Origin: Oscheius tipulae
Taxonomy: Eukaryota > Nematoda > Chromadorea > Rhabditida > Rhabditidae
Length of the DNA stretch: 64,000 nucleotides
Reading direction: 5' to 3'
Assembly (NCBI GenBank): GCA_037178975.1
Contig: JASJZH010000003.1
Coordinates: 3,286,001-3,350,000 of the forward strand
The notes beneath the pieces were generated by a model. The model did not search any database. It saw only the letters and a program-made list of their open reading frames with translations, and was not told where the DNA came from. Made by a program: the position numbers and the translations under genes. Numbering within the stretch: position 1 is the first letter of the stretch; each line of letters begins with the position of its first letter. Below, in pieces: positions 1 to 11,384 of the stretch.

Positions 1-161
1 CTTTCAGATATCACATCCACAAAGCCGTCGAGAGTCCCGAGACGATGCGCAACGACGATCGAATCAAGAATATCGTCTATGCAGCCATCGTGGTCTCCAA
101 CCTTGTCCAGTCCTTGGCCGGAATCATTCTTCATCAGTCAACTGCCATTGTTCGTCACTAA
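1..161 (+). CDS. 3' end of an unidentified gene (partial)
   Basis: The window opens in an intron whose acceptor (TTTCAG) ends at base 7. An exon then runs in the third frame to a TAA at 159-161, giving about 51 residues. It reads YHIHKAVESPETM and ends in a hydrophobic stretch (IVYAAIVVSNLVQSLAGIIL) followed by HQSTAIVRH. The hydrophobic run could be a C-terminal membrane helix. I do not recognise the family and the rest of the gene lies outside the window. The frame was chosen because the other two give an arginine/serine-rich, low-quality peptide. Confidence 0.5.
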   Translation, partial: FRYHIHKAVESPETMRNDDRIKNIVYAAIVVSNLVQSLAGIILHQSTAIVRH

Positions 162-606
162 TAATAACCTCCTTTTCCCCCTCTATTTATTTCCCTTCAT
201 ATTTACCAATTCTCAGACCCTGTGACAGCACACATAATAATTTACCAACTTGTCACTTTGTACAAACTTTGTGTATTCCCTCCAGTGTCTTGGTTTCATA
301 GCACGGTGTCATTGCAGATTGTAATGTTTTTATTGTGTAAAGTAAATCATTTCCAGTCTTGTTGATGGAAGCAAGACAGGAACAGGAGGTTATTACGAAA
401 GTTTTTGGGGAGAATTTTCAGAATCAGGAGAAAGGAGATAAATTCATAATCTATGTGTACTTTCCGTGATCTTACTCACTTGTATTGTGTTTATAGATCG
501 TTAGCCTAGAGAAATTTCTCCCATGTCAAACAGCTGACCTTCGCTGACCCTTCGCATTCGCATATTGATTTGATCAGCCCTTCCGCCCTGATTTCCCCGT
601 GGTAAA
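162..606. other. Intergenic, AT-rich
   Basis: 3' flank of the partial gene and 5' flank of the kinase. No coding signal, RNA gene or repeat was seen. A short open frame on the minus strand at 501-713 mostly overlaps the kinase exon in antisense and has no splice or family support. Confidence 0.5.
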
Positions 607-1872
607 ATGTCTTTTTCTAAAATAAAAATATTGGGCAGGAAAAAGACAGGTACGATTAGAAATTTATTCATCTCAATTTTATCAGACAAACCCTCGTCTA
701 TCCTTGGACACAATCCTCAACTCCCCTGTATCAACATCGACGATGTTCTGGAAATTCAGATCCTGGGTCAAGGAGCTCAGGGAACGGTCTACAAGGCTCA
801 CACTAAATTTATCGGGTGCTCTTTTTTTTTTTTTTCTCATTGATTTGTAGAACATGCGCCTTCAAACGGTTCAAAACGGAATATCCAGTCGAGTATTTTG
901 GGGCTGGGCAGTACACGAATCAGTCTGTCAATCAGGCGTGTCGCGGAACTGTCGATCTCGTGAGAGAACTCAAGTACAGCTCAGAGGTAATTCTTCTATT
1001 TGTCTTTTATGAATGAAACTATCAGGTAGACAACCATCCGAATATTGTAACTTTCTACTCTTACGCGACTGTCTTCGGGATGGACAAGGACAACAATCCG
1101 TGTCCTAAGGCACACAAGGGTATACTGATAGAGTACATGCCCGGCGGATCTCTCAGTCAATGCCAGTCATTCTGTCAATCAGTTAAACATAGGTTTTAGA
1201 TTTGAGCGATGGAGAAAAGTGTCATCTCCAGGATGTAGTCTTCGGTGCAGATCGAGTTCATTCATGGGCACTGCAAATCGCGAGAGCTCTAGCCTTCTGT
1301 CACAATGTTCATCAAATCATCCACAGGGACGTCAAACCGTCAAAGTAAGTCTGTTTTGAGACTTAAAAGACAAGATTTCAGTATTTTGTTGAGCGAAGAC
1401 TACCTTACGGTCAAGCTGACCGACTTTGGAATTGCTAGAGACAATTCTGGGATTAAGTCTGTTGGGTAAAAGTTCTTATTTTTCTTTTAGAATCACGGAT
1501 TCAGAAAAGGAACGCCACAGTTCCAAGCTCCAGAAACATATGCTCATTCTGACTACGACTTCAAGGCGGACGTGTACAGTTACGGACTTCTTCTCTACAC
1601 TATGACCATGAGACGGTGCCTTCTTTTTATGTTTTCCATTCAGTAGATTCAGAAGGCCGTTTGACAAGGAGATTATTGCGACGAAGGGAAACCAGCCATT
1701 GTTTTACAACCATTTGCAGGATGATCAGAATAGACCGGTCCTGTCAGAGGATCCCTTGTTTAAAGAACTCAATGGAATCATCAAACGGTGCTGGAAGTAC
1801 GAGCCGAAAGAACGCCCGACAATGCATGAGATTGTCTGTCAGTTGGACAAGAGTCCTGTCCCTAAAAAATGA
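607..1872 (+). CDS. Protein kinase, TKL/MAP3K-like
   Basis: A serine/threonine kinase built from seven exons: 607-815, 851-986, 1026-1155, 1200-1344, 1382-1465, 1505-1615 and 1653-1872. They join in phase to 344 residues. Visible kinase landmarks in order are the Gly loop GQGAQGTVYK, lysine in CAFKRFK, catalytic loop IIHRDVKPSN, LTDFGIAR, the P+1 segment KGTPQFQAPE, DVYSYG and CWKYEPKERPTM. The last motif and the general pattern point to the tyrosine-kinase-like/MAP3K group; closer assignment is inference. Introns are 35-44 bases, including one of 35. The protein is little more than a kinase domain with a 50-residue lead, short for a MAP3K. SH3-like fragments lie downstream, so a longer ancestral gene is possible. 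The start is the first ATG in frame. Confidence 0.8.
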
Positions 1873-2597
1873 ATGTGTCTCTTCCTCTCTTTGCATGTAT
1901 TTTTATCCTACTGTCTCAGTTTGCAGAGTCAGTGACTATGAAGATTGTTCTGAAACGGCCAGCAGATATTCTCAAATCATAAATGCATGAATTTGAAAGA
2001 TGCCGAGCATGCCAGTGTCTTCCAGAGTCTTTCCGATAGTCCCGTCGAGTTTGATCATGAAGATCTCCTTGTGTATGACATCGTAGCTGTTTTGGGGCAT
2101 CATATACTTGTTCTTAATAACGAGACACTGGAGTCGTCCTGTCAGACAATGTGGACTTTATTCAGCAGTACCTCTAGCAGTACTTGGAATGTGCTGTTTT
2201 GTCAAAAATCATCTCTCACTGTTCTTGGATACTTCAAGTGTGCTCTCAGGTCTCAAGCCCCAATTGACGGACAATCGGGTACAGAGTAGATTGAGACCTA
2301 TGGTCTCGTCTCTTATCCAATCTGTCGACAACTGTCTTCGACAAAGTACTATCCTCTGTATAGCCCACAGAAAAAACAGTCACACTCCTGCGTTCCTGTT
2401 GTAAAGTCAAAAAACAACACTGATAGTGTTTGCTTGTGTTTCTGTGTCATCTATCTTCCTTTTTTCTGTATCGCGTCCCGGTCTTATTAACCTTGAAGTC
2501 GTCCCGTGAACAGAATCGATTCGTAGCTTTCACTCGAGACCAGTACCATTGAAAATTAACAAAGGGCAGAGTACCAAAGGGTTAGAAACATAGTTCC

Positions 2598-3205
2598 GTC
2601 CGAAGAAGTATACCCGGTGAAAAGTGGCAATTCTCTTTCACCCAAGGTCTCTTCATCGAAGGGTAAAGCTGTAGTTAGAGTGGGAAGAGGGGAATGAACA
2701 GCAGAGCCATCCCAATTCGCAGCAGTGTCATACCGCAACTGAAGACCGGGTATAGACAAAGCCGAATCGGAAGGGGTCAGGTTCGCAGTCGGGGAAAGTA
2801 CCTTTCATCCATTCCAATTCGCAGCAGTGTCATACCGCAGACTGAATGGGTACTGGCACTGGCGGACTGGAAGGGAGCCAAGGTCTTGACTGTAACAGAC
2901 AGATGGGCGGAGCTTTTACAAGGTCACATAGAGACATTTCCTTCCAAAGAAGTGCACCCGGTGAAAGTCAAAGGCAGTTTCACTCCGAGCAGGCTTCCAA
3001 GGAAGGTTCCCGACTCATTGATCGATTTTTACAGCGAATGAGGGCCATGACCGCCCCCGTGGATCACACCCGTCTTAGAAGCCTTTCTAGCTCGAAGAGC
3101 AGTGGATCCAAGGAGACGGAATGAGGCCGGAAAAAGGCGTGAGACGACTGCTCTTCTCTTCAGTCCGTCAAAGAAGTATACCCGGTGAACGATGAAAGAT
3201 TGTTC
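2598..3205 (+). repeat. Three degenerate SH3-like coding repeats
   Basis: A block coding for a peptide ending in EVxPVK occurs three times: SEEVYPVK near 2601, SKEVHPVK near 2946 and VKEVYPVN near 3169. The middle copy is the most complete (2694-3041) and reads ALADWKGA then WAELLQGHIETFPSKEVHPV. This resembles the second half of an SH3 domain (ALxDW, W, G, FPSxYV). Flanking DNA is alignable between the first two copies. Frames around the copies are broken, so I read them as duplicated exon remnants, perhaps of the adjacent kinase gene. The SH3 assignment is by eye and uncertain. Confidence 0.35.
2712..2839 (+). repeat. 26 bp direct repeat, copies 102 bp apart
   Basis: The same 26 bases, beginning CCAATTCGCAGCAGTG, occur at 2712-2737 and 2814-2839 without mismatch. 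In the open frame both encode IPIRSSVIPQ. They sit inside the SH3-like block and support local tandem duplication. Confidence 0.85.
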
Positions 3206-5347
3206 GAAAACGAGTAGACTTCTTCGAGGGACTGGAAGATCAAGCTGATGTATCTCATCACTTCCTTATCCTTTTATAGGTAAGGAGGCGGAGTCGACGC
3301 GAGGTTCGAGGTTCGTAGAGACAAAGGAACCCGCCGAAATCAATATTACAATTTGATAACGGGTCGAGAGTCAAAATGGGTTTCGAACCCTCTTTTTATT
3401 AGAAGAACTATTTCGGTCATTGATCAAGGTCAACTACATCACTTTTGAGAAACATGGAACCTACCAACTGGAAGAAGGTGTTTAGGCCAGTGCAAGGTAA
3501 AGAGAAAGAGTGTTCAAATGGCCGGCGGCAGCGAACAGCCAGCCGGCTGGCGTCAGTTGTTTCCACACAGGACCCGGGGAACTTTCGAATTTCCGGCAGA
3601 AAAGTTCAATGGCCGCGGGGAGAAGAGTTTCTATGGAAGAGATGGTGAAGTATTTGGGAAATACGTTTGACTGCGTCTTGGGAATGAATGAAATTGAAAA
3701 AACGTTTTTTGACCTATAACCCACCGTCGACTTCCTCAGGTAGTTGACTTGGCATCTCCAAGTAAAGCAGATCTTCGGTGGATTCAGGTGTCTCGTCAGC
3801 CATCTCTCTACCAGACTCGGACTGAAAACAACATTTTTAGTCTTGGTGAGCAAACTGTTATGTCTCTAGATTCTTGTAGTCATGATAGGAGAAGAGAGTG
3901 TTGAAAAAGACGTAATGGAGAACCGAGATCGACAGCAACACTAAGACATCATCTGATGGTGGAGAACGGTAGGAAAATGTTTCTCAGAGAAGAGTCGTGT
4001 CTGAAAGACTGCGGAAGAGATAGATGCAGAGCAGCTATTAGACTCGACAAGCCCTGCTTTGCCCAGTAGACGATAAAACATTATAAATATAGGCCAGTAA
4101 AGTAGATGGAAGAAAAAGTGGCGCTGTCACTACGTGTCCCTCGAGTGTCCAGTCTGAAAAAAACAATTTGGTAACGTGCAAACAGTCTAGAAACTTACAA
4201 GTTGAATAAAACGGATGAAGCAATTTTGGACCTGTACCCTAACTTGGAACATCAGCAACCATCGTGAACGTATCAGCCTTCAGAAGAAAGTCTCATGGGA
4301 CCGGCATCTCTCGGAGTGACCATCAGTCGACTGAAAGATACAGCCGGGAACTGAACCTAGAACAGTCGTTTAGATGGCGTGAGTGGTGTATATTAGGACA
4401 GAAAATCAGTCCATTGGGACCAAAAAGCAGTCACACAGACATTCGAAAAAAAAGATAGCCCTATTCTCTCATTCTGACTAGGGCCGAGATTCATTCCGTG
4501 GTTAGAGACTCATGAATAGGCTCACGGTGGCAAAAAACCAAACAGTTCTGAAGTGTTTTCCTGAACTGTTGCTTACTGTCAATTTCCAGTTCAAACGAAA
4601 TGTCTTCTGATTATCTACACAATACTCTCACGAAGACATTTCGATTCCTTGGATCCGGACTAGTTAAGGAAAAATGCTGAGCAGTGGACAGCGAACGATC
4701 TCGACAACTGCCGAAGAGTAACGAAAATAAGAATCGAGACTCTGAGAGTCTATTGCCTGTGGGCTTAGCTGCGGAGAAAGAGGCAGAAGAAGTATTTTGA
4801 GCATAGGTCATGCCCAATTTGATCCGGAGATTCGGCATGACTACAGCCTGTGTGCTCCAGAATAAGATCAGAGGCAAGGAGCTGGGGCCAAATGCATGTG
4901 TTTTCAGTTCTTTTGAATTTCCTACCAATATCGGACACTTTCATTTGATTGCTTCTCCCATTTTTCACACACCTATGCATTTCCTAGTCCGAATCACTTG
5001 TCTCTCTAAAAACTCTCCAAGTACCGCTTAAAATTTAAGTCTTTCTTCTAAATTTCCATCAGGTTTTTTCACATCAAAATATTGCCAAAAACCAATTAGA
5101 ATCGCTTGATTTTGATTGCTTGCCTTTATGCCCTATCTTATTTCCTGTCTCTGCCAATCACATTCTTCCCTCTAAACGCTTCTCCTAACACGATTCTTAG
5201 ACATTTGCTGTGTTTGTGTTCAAAATCCGAATTACATCAGCTGCTAGGGGACATTTTTGCTCCAACGACTTTACTCCCAGTTGCTTTCTGTTTTTACCTC
5301 TTTTCCACTGCTCCCTTACAAATATTGTCAATTTTAGAAGGCTCAAT

Positions 5348-5959
5348 ATGGGCGTGGAGAGATTGGATAACGCAAATCCGGACGTGAATACTGGAGAACG
5401 ACGTCAGAGACCTTACGATGCCAGGGACGAGTATGTTTAGCCTTTTTTTTTGTTGACAATCCGTTTTCAGAGATCCCACACACGAGTCACAGATCGATAA
5501 TTGGGAGGTTTTCGAGCACATTCGTGATATAAATGATCCGGAGCATCCGTACACGCTCGAACAGTTGAATGTCATCCAGCCCGAACTTATCAATGTCTTC
5601 TACGAGAAGGGCGGGATTTTCATCGATGTAAGTGACTTTTGTCGAAAATGATTATCTTCCAGGTTCAATTCACTCCTACAATTCCTCACTGTTCAATGGC
5701 TACACTCATTGGTCTGGCTATCAAAGTCAAGCTCACTCAGACTTATCATCGATCTGTCAAGGTTTTTTTTAATACTTTTATGTTTTTCTTCAACTAGCTC
5801 GTTCAGACGCGCGTTTCGATTACTCCGAATACTCACAACTCCGAAGAAGCTATCAATCGTCAGTTGGCAGACAAGGAACGTGTTGCTGCAGCGATGGAGA
5901 ACGAGGGCCTTATGGGTGCCGTCAATACCTGCCTCGAAGGTCCCAATTTCGAACGTTAG
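5348..5959 (+). CDS. CIAO2B: CIAO2B/MIP18 cytosolic Fe-S assembly protein
   Basis: MIP18 family member acting in the cytosolic iron-sulfur assembly targeting complex, which hands Fe-S clusters to cytosolic and nuclear apoproteins. Exons 5348-5430, 5471-5627, 5663-5761 and 5798-5959 give 166 residues, the family's usual length. Recognisable segments are [30 protein letters not shown] with the conserved reactive cysteine in PHCSMAT, and the end motif NTCLEGPNF. Introns are 40, 35 and 36 bases. ATG 5348 follows an ATTTTAG acceptor by ten bases. It is the first gene of the apparent operon. Confidence 0.95.
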
Positions 5960-6102
5960 ACGGTTCGTTGAATCTCTCGTCTTCATACATATCTTGCCTG
6001 TGTAATGTATTGTTAGTTTGCCGACTTATGAGATAAAATCGGAAGGTTTTCCTTCTTTTTACCGCTCTCTTTCTGCTAAAGTAGCACAGTAACCGTATTC
6101 AG

Positions 6103-6923
6103 ATGATGAACGAGTTCTGCCGGATCCTTTTCAGCACGACACGGCGATACAGCTCCAGGAAAGGCGATACTAAGCGGTATGTCTTGCTATTACACCGTAA
6201 CAAACCGTTTTCAGTTATATAAAACGTCAACTTGCCGATGAATTCGCCATAAAGGCTAGAGAGCATTCATATCGGGCCAGAAGTGCATTCAAATTACTGG
6301 AGATTGACAATAAATTCAAGTTTTTACTACCAGGTTTGTGATTATTCTTCCAGTCAATCACGAATTCAGGGAAAAACGTAGTGGACGTGGGCTGCGCCCC
6401 CGGCTCTTGGTCTCAAGTTGTCGTCGAAAAATGCGAATTGGACAGGCCTAGTAGCAGTGGATTCTTGCTTGGAATAGACTTACAAGTTTGCTTCTAATCT
6501 GTTTTCAGCCATGTTTCAATTTAGGTAGTAGCTCCGATTCCAGGAGCAAAGATTCTGTCACTCAGCGATGTGACCAAGACTGCTGTTCAAGAAGAAATGA
6601 AGAGGCTTCTGGACGGGAGAACAGTTGACGTCGTTCTCAGCGATATGGCTCCAAATCCGACCGGAGACTCTGCCACAGATCATCTACGTCTGATTGAGCT
6701 CTGTCGAACTGTCTTCCATCTCTTCCAGTCATCATCGCCCACAACCTTACCACTTTTTCCATTCTCCCCAAATGGTATTTTCTTGTGTAAAATCTGGGAT
6801 GGTGCTCTACGGAAATCCTTCACAGAAGAGCTACAAAGTCGATTCAAATCTGTTAGAACAGTCAAACCGAATGCCTGTCGAGATAACAGCGCAGAATTAT
6901 ATCTATTTTGCTCAATGAAATGA
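6103..6923 (+). CDS. MRM2: Mitochondrial rRNA 2'-O-methyltransferase (RrmJ/MRM2)
   Basis: FtsJ/RrmJ-type SAM-dependent methyltransferase; in other animals MRM2 methylates a uridine of mitochondrial large-subunit rRNA. Exons 6103-6176, 6215-6333, 6370-6485 and 6525-6923 give 235 residues. The N-terminus (MMNEFCRILFSTTRRYSSRK) is basic and serine-rich, as expected for a mitochondrial presequence. Visible motifs are RARSAFKLLEI, the SAM loop VDVGCAPGSW and DMAPNPTG. The catalytic K-D-K-E set is read as K in SAFKL, D in DMAPN, K in FLCKIWDG and E in SAELYLFC. A TATTCAG acceptor touches the ATG, consistent with a downstream operon gene. Confidence 0.93.
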
Positions 6924-7028
6924 TTTTTCCTTATTTTGTTGTCTTTGATTTGAGTCTGATTTGTATTCAGTCCTTTATCTCTCTTATTTTATTGTTGCGA
7001 CTCTAAAAATTCCCGGAATTCCAGACAA

Positions 7029-7578
7029 ATGCCCTTGAAAGAGGTCGTGAAAGTAGCTTTAGCCGTTGGACAGGCTGTCGGAAAGGCACTTGGAAGAGCC
7101 GTCAAGGAAGAGTTTAAAAGTTTTTCGTTTCTTCCCCCTTAAAAACAGCTTTTTCAGCTAGTCAGCAGGCTGCTGCTCGACACGCTGCCAACACCGGGCA
7201 ATCTTCGAGCGAGGCCAAACAGGGAGCCTCTTCCAACGCCAAACTAGGAATAACATTAGAAGTAGGTCTTTTTGAATATATTCTACGCAAAATAAACTTA
7301 GGAATCCATCCAAATCTTGAACGTCAAAACGCCGCTCGATGTGGAGGATGTGCAGAAGACTTACGACCATCTGTTTGCTATCAACGACAAGACGAAAGGT
7401 GGATCTTTTTATCTTCAGTCCAAGGTATTTCCTGTTCTTTTCTGCTAAACAATGTCCCGTACAGATTTATCGTGCCAAAGAGCGGATAGACGAAGAGTTC
7501 CGGCGACAAGGAATCGACGTCGAAGCCCCGAAACCCGAACCAGAGACAAAGAAAGAAAAAGAAGAAAATAATAAGTGA
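7029..7578 (+). CDS. PAM16: PAM16/TIM16 (Magmas) import-motor subunit
   Basis: J-like regulatory subunit of the mitochondrial import motor, which partners the J protein PAM18/TIM14 and restrains its stimulation of mtHsp70 at the inner membrane. Exons 7029-7119, 7158-7261, 7302-7424 and 7465-7578 give 143 residues. The N-terminal hydrophobic helix ([20 protein letters not shown]) is followed by a linker and the J-like domain: [31 protein letters not shown] and [14 protein letters not shown]. The usual HPD is absent, as expected for PAM16. The C-terminus is charged and glutamate/lysine-rich. Third gene of the operon. Confidence 0.93.
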
Positions 7579-7731
7579 TTTGGCAGTTAGTTATTAGCTT
7601 CTTTGTTAGAAATTTGGTTGTTTTGATTGCTCAATTTTTTTCATAAAACTCGAACCACCGACGTGTACCGAATCTAACGAAATTCGTTGAAATCTTGACA
7701 TCAAGAACAGTAATTAAGAAACAGGATTAGC

Positions 7732-8403
7732 ATGACTCCTCTGCGAGAATATTTCACCAAAACTAATAAAGAAAGCATCAGCGAAGAGGTCGTAGAAGAG
7801 TTGACCCAGGCTTTTCTTGGAAAGACCAAATGTAAGTGAACTTGTCGCGTTTATTTTTGTGTCATCCGGTAGTGGTTGTTTTCTATTTATTTTTCAAATT
7901 CCAGTTGACCCATCTCGATGCTCCGTCGTTTGGAAAGAGGCAATATGGTTCGTTTTGTTCACTTCGGTCAGAGAAAATTGGACTCCTGACGGGGTGAAAC
8001 AGCATTTGGAAGCTCTGGTAGCAGAGAATGTGCAGCAAGCCATCGAGAATTGTCTAAAGGTGAGTCGATTGACTGATAATATATCGGTCTCCAGAAATAC
8101 GGTGATGAGATCAAGTCGATGGTAGGAACTGTCAAATGGGACAATCCGCAGGTAGTCGACATGGAATGGACCGTTTCGAAGGGACTCGAGTCGAGGGATC
8201 TGGTTCGGATTGGAATCCCGTCGACCAAAATAACGCTTTATACTATTCCAGCAGGAGAAACGGCTTCTATCAAGGTCCACTTCGATTGTGACCCCTATCA
8301 GTTGCAGGTAGAAGATGGATAGAACAACTAAAATTTCCTTCAGGACCTTCACTGGAAGGTAAAAGAAGCCTTGAACGCCTACCAACAGCTGAAAAGGAAC
8401 TGA
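7732..8403 (+). CDS. COMM-domain protein
   Basis: Exons 7732-7831, 7905-8059, 8095-8307 and 8344-8403 give 175 residues. The C-terminal third fits the COMM domain: MVGTVKWDNPQVVDMEWTV, a beta stretch around IGIPSTKITLYTI, KVHFDCDPYQLQDL and a closing helix ending ALNAYQQL. The N-terminal part is helical, as in COMMD proteins. COMMD proteins form heteromers with CCDC22/CCDC93 in endosomal recycling; which of the ten paralogues this is cannot be told by eye. It closes the operon and converges with the rhomboid gene, whose stop lies 71 bases away. Introns are 73, 35 and 36 bases. Confidence 0.75.
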
Positions 8404-8474
8404 CTTTATCTTTTTTTGAAACGGGCCCACAATAAACGTCATGTTTTGTAGTAAGTAGTTATGTACAAAGAGAG

Positions 8475-9987
8475 TTAATCTCGATAGACTTTTGGAGCGA
8501 AGATGAGCACGATACAGATTGACCAGAAGAGAATGAAAGCGACTAGAGATCCCCACCAAAGAGCCCGTTCCCAGCGGTGTTTTCGGAAGTTTCGAAGAAG
8601 GACGATACCGAGAAGAATTCCGGCCACAAAACCACCGATATGAGAAACGTAGGAGACCTAAAAGAGCCTCATAAGTTTATGTAAGAATCTGGACTCGCCT
8701 TGTCCACTCTGTCTGTAAAGTATCGTTGGTAGACGGCCAATCCAGCATCACTTCCTATCAAAATTGTGAGAATTAGAGCTCGGAGCCAGTTGAATTCCAT
8801 CTAAACCATCTTTCTAACTGTTTTTTGAATGAAACAACCTCGCCCCAATTCATTATGAGCTCAGCTAAATGGGCAGCCAGAAGGGCATAGACACCTCCGG
8901 AAGCACCGGCCAAATAGACGTAGGGATCTACAGCAGCCACGAGAAGAGATCCCGAGATGATTCCACCCAAATAGACAAGAACGACTCTCCATTGATGGAC
9001 CAGTTCTAGTGGAATACCTAATATCAACTGGGTCAAGACGTTGAAGATCATGTGGTAGATTCTGAAGCCGATGTAATCTCTATCTGTTCAGTTGACTCAC
9101 CCAATATGGATCAGAGAATATGTCAAAAACCTCCAGACTTCTTGTTTCCTGTTGGGGTTGTAGATGAATGGAGAAATAGTTGGAACTGGTCCATTGACAC
9201 TGATTCCCTCTCCAGAGTCGACCGCGTAATAGACATAAATGGCAGCCTGAACATCTTTTCAGATGAATACTTGTGTCCCGCTCTTTCGAGGGGATTCCAA
9301 AAATTGCAAATACTCATAGGCGTCCACTTGCACGGAAATCTTTAGTAAAAGGCGAAAGATTTTCACGATTGAATGCAAGAGAACCAGAGGTGAGTGGAAG
9401 AGAGAAGGCTTCGAGCCTATGTGTCGGGACTATCGAGAGAGTACGGGTGCGAATCGAGTCAACTGTACCGACCTGGATAATACTAACGAACAGCATGAAC
9501 AGTGGGGGAGGACAGCATTTGTACCTGGATTGGAACAGTAAGAATAGGAGGAGAGACACACCTTTGTAAGTAGCTGAAAGGCTCGGTTCTTCTGTTTCTC
9601 GGAACAACAAACTGAGCTACCCGGAATATTACCTGTTTCAGCTGCATTTTCTTCGCTCGACTCATCTGAAGACTCTGTCTTACAGAACAAAAGTCACTAA
9701 ACTGACCAAGATACAAAACTCTGGAAAGTCGACTAAGTGATCGTGATTCTGATCAATATCGTCGCTTATTTTTGCAATCTCATCAGCATCCAGACCAAAA
9801 CTGAAGGTAGACTCTCGAATAGCCTTTTTCAACTCTTTCGTCGGGATGTACCCATCGTGGTCCAGATCGAACTAAATCTTTTTTGTTCAATATAATACAA
9901 AAAAGAGATTACCGCTCGGAAGAGTCGTATCCAGGAGGAACATTCGGCCGGATCCTCACAGGATAGCCCATCGAATCGTTTGTCCAT
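8475..9987 (-). CDS. EF-hand rhomboid-family intramembrane serine protease
   Basis: Minus-strand exons 9913-9987, 9707-9871, 9562-9665, 9473-9524, 9101-9246, 8839-9061, 8699-8800 and 8475-8657 give 349 residues. The N-terminus carries an EF-hand pair (DLDHDGYIPTKEL, then DQNHDHLVDFPEF). The rhomboid core follows: WRFLTYSLIHIG, FNVLTQ, nucleophile motif GASGG and catalytic His in YVSHIGGFVAG. This is the RHBDL/ROM architecture, usually active in the secretory pathway or plasma membrane against single-pass substrates. The intron at 8658-8698 appears to use a GC donor (AAG|GCGAGT); a weaker GT donor upstream would delete three residues. The start is the first ATG after an acceptor-like TTTTCCAG near 10050; an extra upstream exon cannot be excluded. 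Confidence 0.9.
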
Positions 9988-11384
9988 TCTGGAACGAGTC
10001 TCCTGTCCCCTCAACCACGATCCGTAGTTTCCTTCCTCGATAGTATGTTCTGGAAAAGGAGAGGGGAGAGTCGGGATCGGTTGCATGGAGACAAGGGGCT
10101 GTTTTTGGCAAGTGAAAGGGTGAGAGTATGTCTTTCGACAGTTGAAGGAGCGAAAAAATCGGGGCGGCTGATTCATAGAGAGAGAGAGAGAAAGTGGAGG
10201 CTATTTGGCCCCGAACCAGGGTCATAGTCGGGATTGATCGCTCGACCAGTCTAATTGCATATGCAACTTCGTTTTTATGACCAAAAAGACTCACTGACGT
10301 CCATTCGTTCGGGTCTCTTATGGTCAGCAGAATGCCACAAAATGGGTTTTGGATGGATTTGAGAACTGGTTTTTGCGCGATGCATTACAATTCTGAGGGA
10401 TTAGGCCATACATTTGGGAAGTAGAGATAGGAAGCAATACTGGGCAAGAATGAAGCCCGTCGCACACACACAAACTGGTAGGATTTGATTGGAATCTGAT
10501 GAAAGAAATTGAGGACTAATTGAAGTTGAAAAAGAGGATGATCATGGTCGAGATGGGAGATGGGGAATGCCTAGAGGGCGAACTGAAGTCGAGCGGAACT
10601 ACTAAATAAACACAAGCTCTAACTGCCCGCATTCCTTGACCACTGTTTGACCATTTCCGTCCGTCGTGGTTTCCGCAGCTATGACAGGAACTGTCAAGTT
10701 TTGTCAAACCAATTGACAAACAGAAGAATGGGGATTTAAGAGGAAAAGGAAGCTGTGAGTTCCGTATCTTCCAAAGCAGTTCAACCAGAGAGGGTTTTTC
10801 AAAGATCAGGCAGAGGAGACAGAATAGAAACGTTAGAAATCCTGCGTGATAATTGACAGACAATGAACAAACAACTAGCGGAGGAGACAGCCGGCACACG
10901 CCTCGGGCAAAGAACCAACGGTTATGTCTCTTCGAGAGGTGAGCTCGAAAATAGTTAGTTAGGGAATGGACAGAACCAGTTTACAAGTACACTCATCAAC
11001 CCTAACTAAAGGGAATGTGACTACTTGGGGTTGGAGACTGTCTAATAACTTGACCATGTATCTTCAATGTCCTTCTGAACGGCTAGTGTTCTGACCACTC
11101 ATGGGATAACAGAATAACAGAAGATGGTGAAAACACGATGAATGAGTCAGATCTGTCGAGAGCGGGAGGGAGTTTGTTGACCGGCCGAGGGACACGCCAC
11201 ACTGACCGCGGAAAAGTAGCGCTCGGGTTTCCGAGCCTTCTGTTCAGACCTATTCTCACAGTTTGTGTGTCTTATTGTCTTGTTTCGAAGAACATTTTGA
11301 GCTACAAACAACTTTTAGATCTTTACTGGACTGTAGCACGAAAGCAGACTGTACCAATACATACGAGAGCCAATATACGTAAGT
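9988..11384. other. Intergenic region with a GA run
   Basis: Between the divergent-side start of the rhomboid gene and the 3' end of the PAN-domain gene. A (GA)n tract lies at about 10177-10190. Open frames at 10516-10899 (minus) and 11138-11596 (plus, mostly antisense to the PAN gene) lack family motifs and splice support. No other feature seen. Confidence 0.5.

Larger units (their letters stand above)
1873..5347. other. Long stretch without a convincing gene
   Basis: Apart from the SH3-like repeats (2598-3205) I find no exon chain, splice-phase consistency or family motif here. Short open frames on both strands (for example 1987-2289 plus and 3482-3853 minus) have no recognisable content. 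The last kilobase, with AATAAA-poor AT-rich sequence and an acceptor-like ATTTTAG at 5331-5337, is the likely 5' flank of the operon that starts at 5348. Confidence 0.4.
5348..8403 (+). other. Apparent operon: CIAO2B, MRM2, PAM16, COMM-domain gene
   Basis: Four plus-strand genes follow each other with gaps of 143, 105 and 153 bases. Each downstream ATG is preceded within a few bases by an acceptor: TATTCAG directly before 6103, ATTCCAG four bases before 7029, and GGATTAG one base before 7732. This is the layout of nematode operons resolved by SL2-type trans-splicing. From memory, C. elegans has the first three adjacent on chromosome III (F45G2.10, F45G2.9, F45G2.8). Confidence 0.75.

Noticed and set aside
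7732-8403. Initial impression of an AHA1-type Hsp90 activator
   Set aside because: The C-terminal pattern (W-D-V, beta strands, HFDCDPYQLQ, closing helix) fits a COMM domain; the AHA1 N-terminal motifs are absent.
7894-8559. 221-residue minus-strand open frame
   Set aside because: Antisense to COMMD exons and the rhomboid 3' end, both of which have splice-consistent coding structure and family motifs. Composition is arginine/serine/leucine noise.
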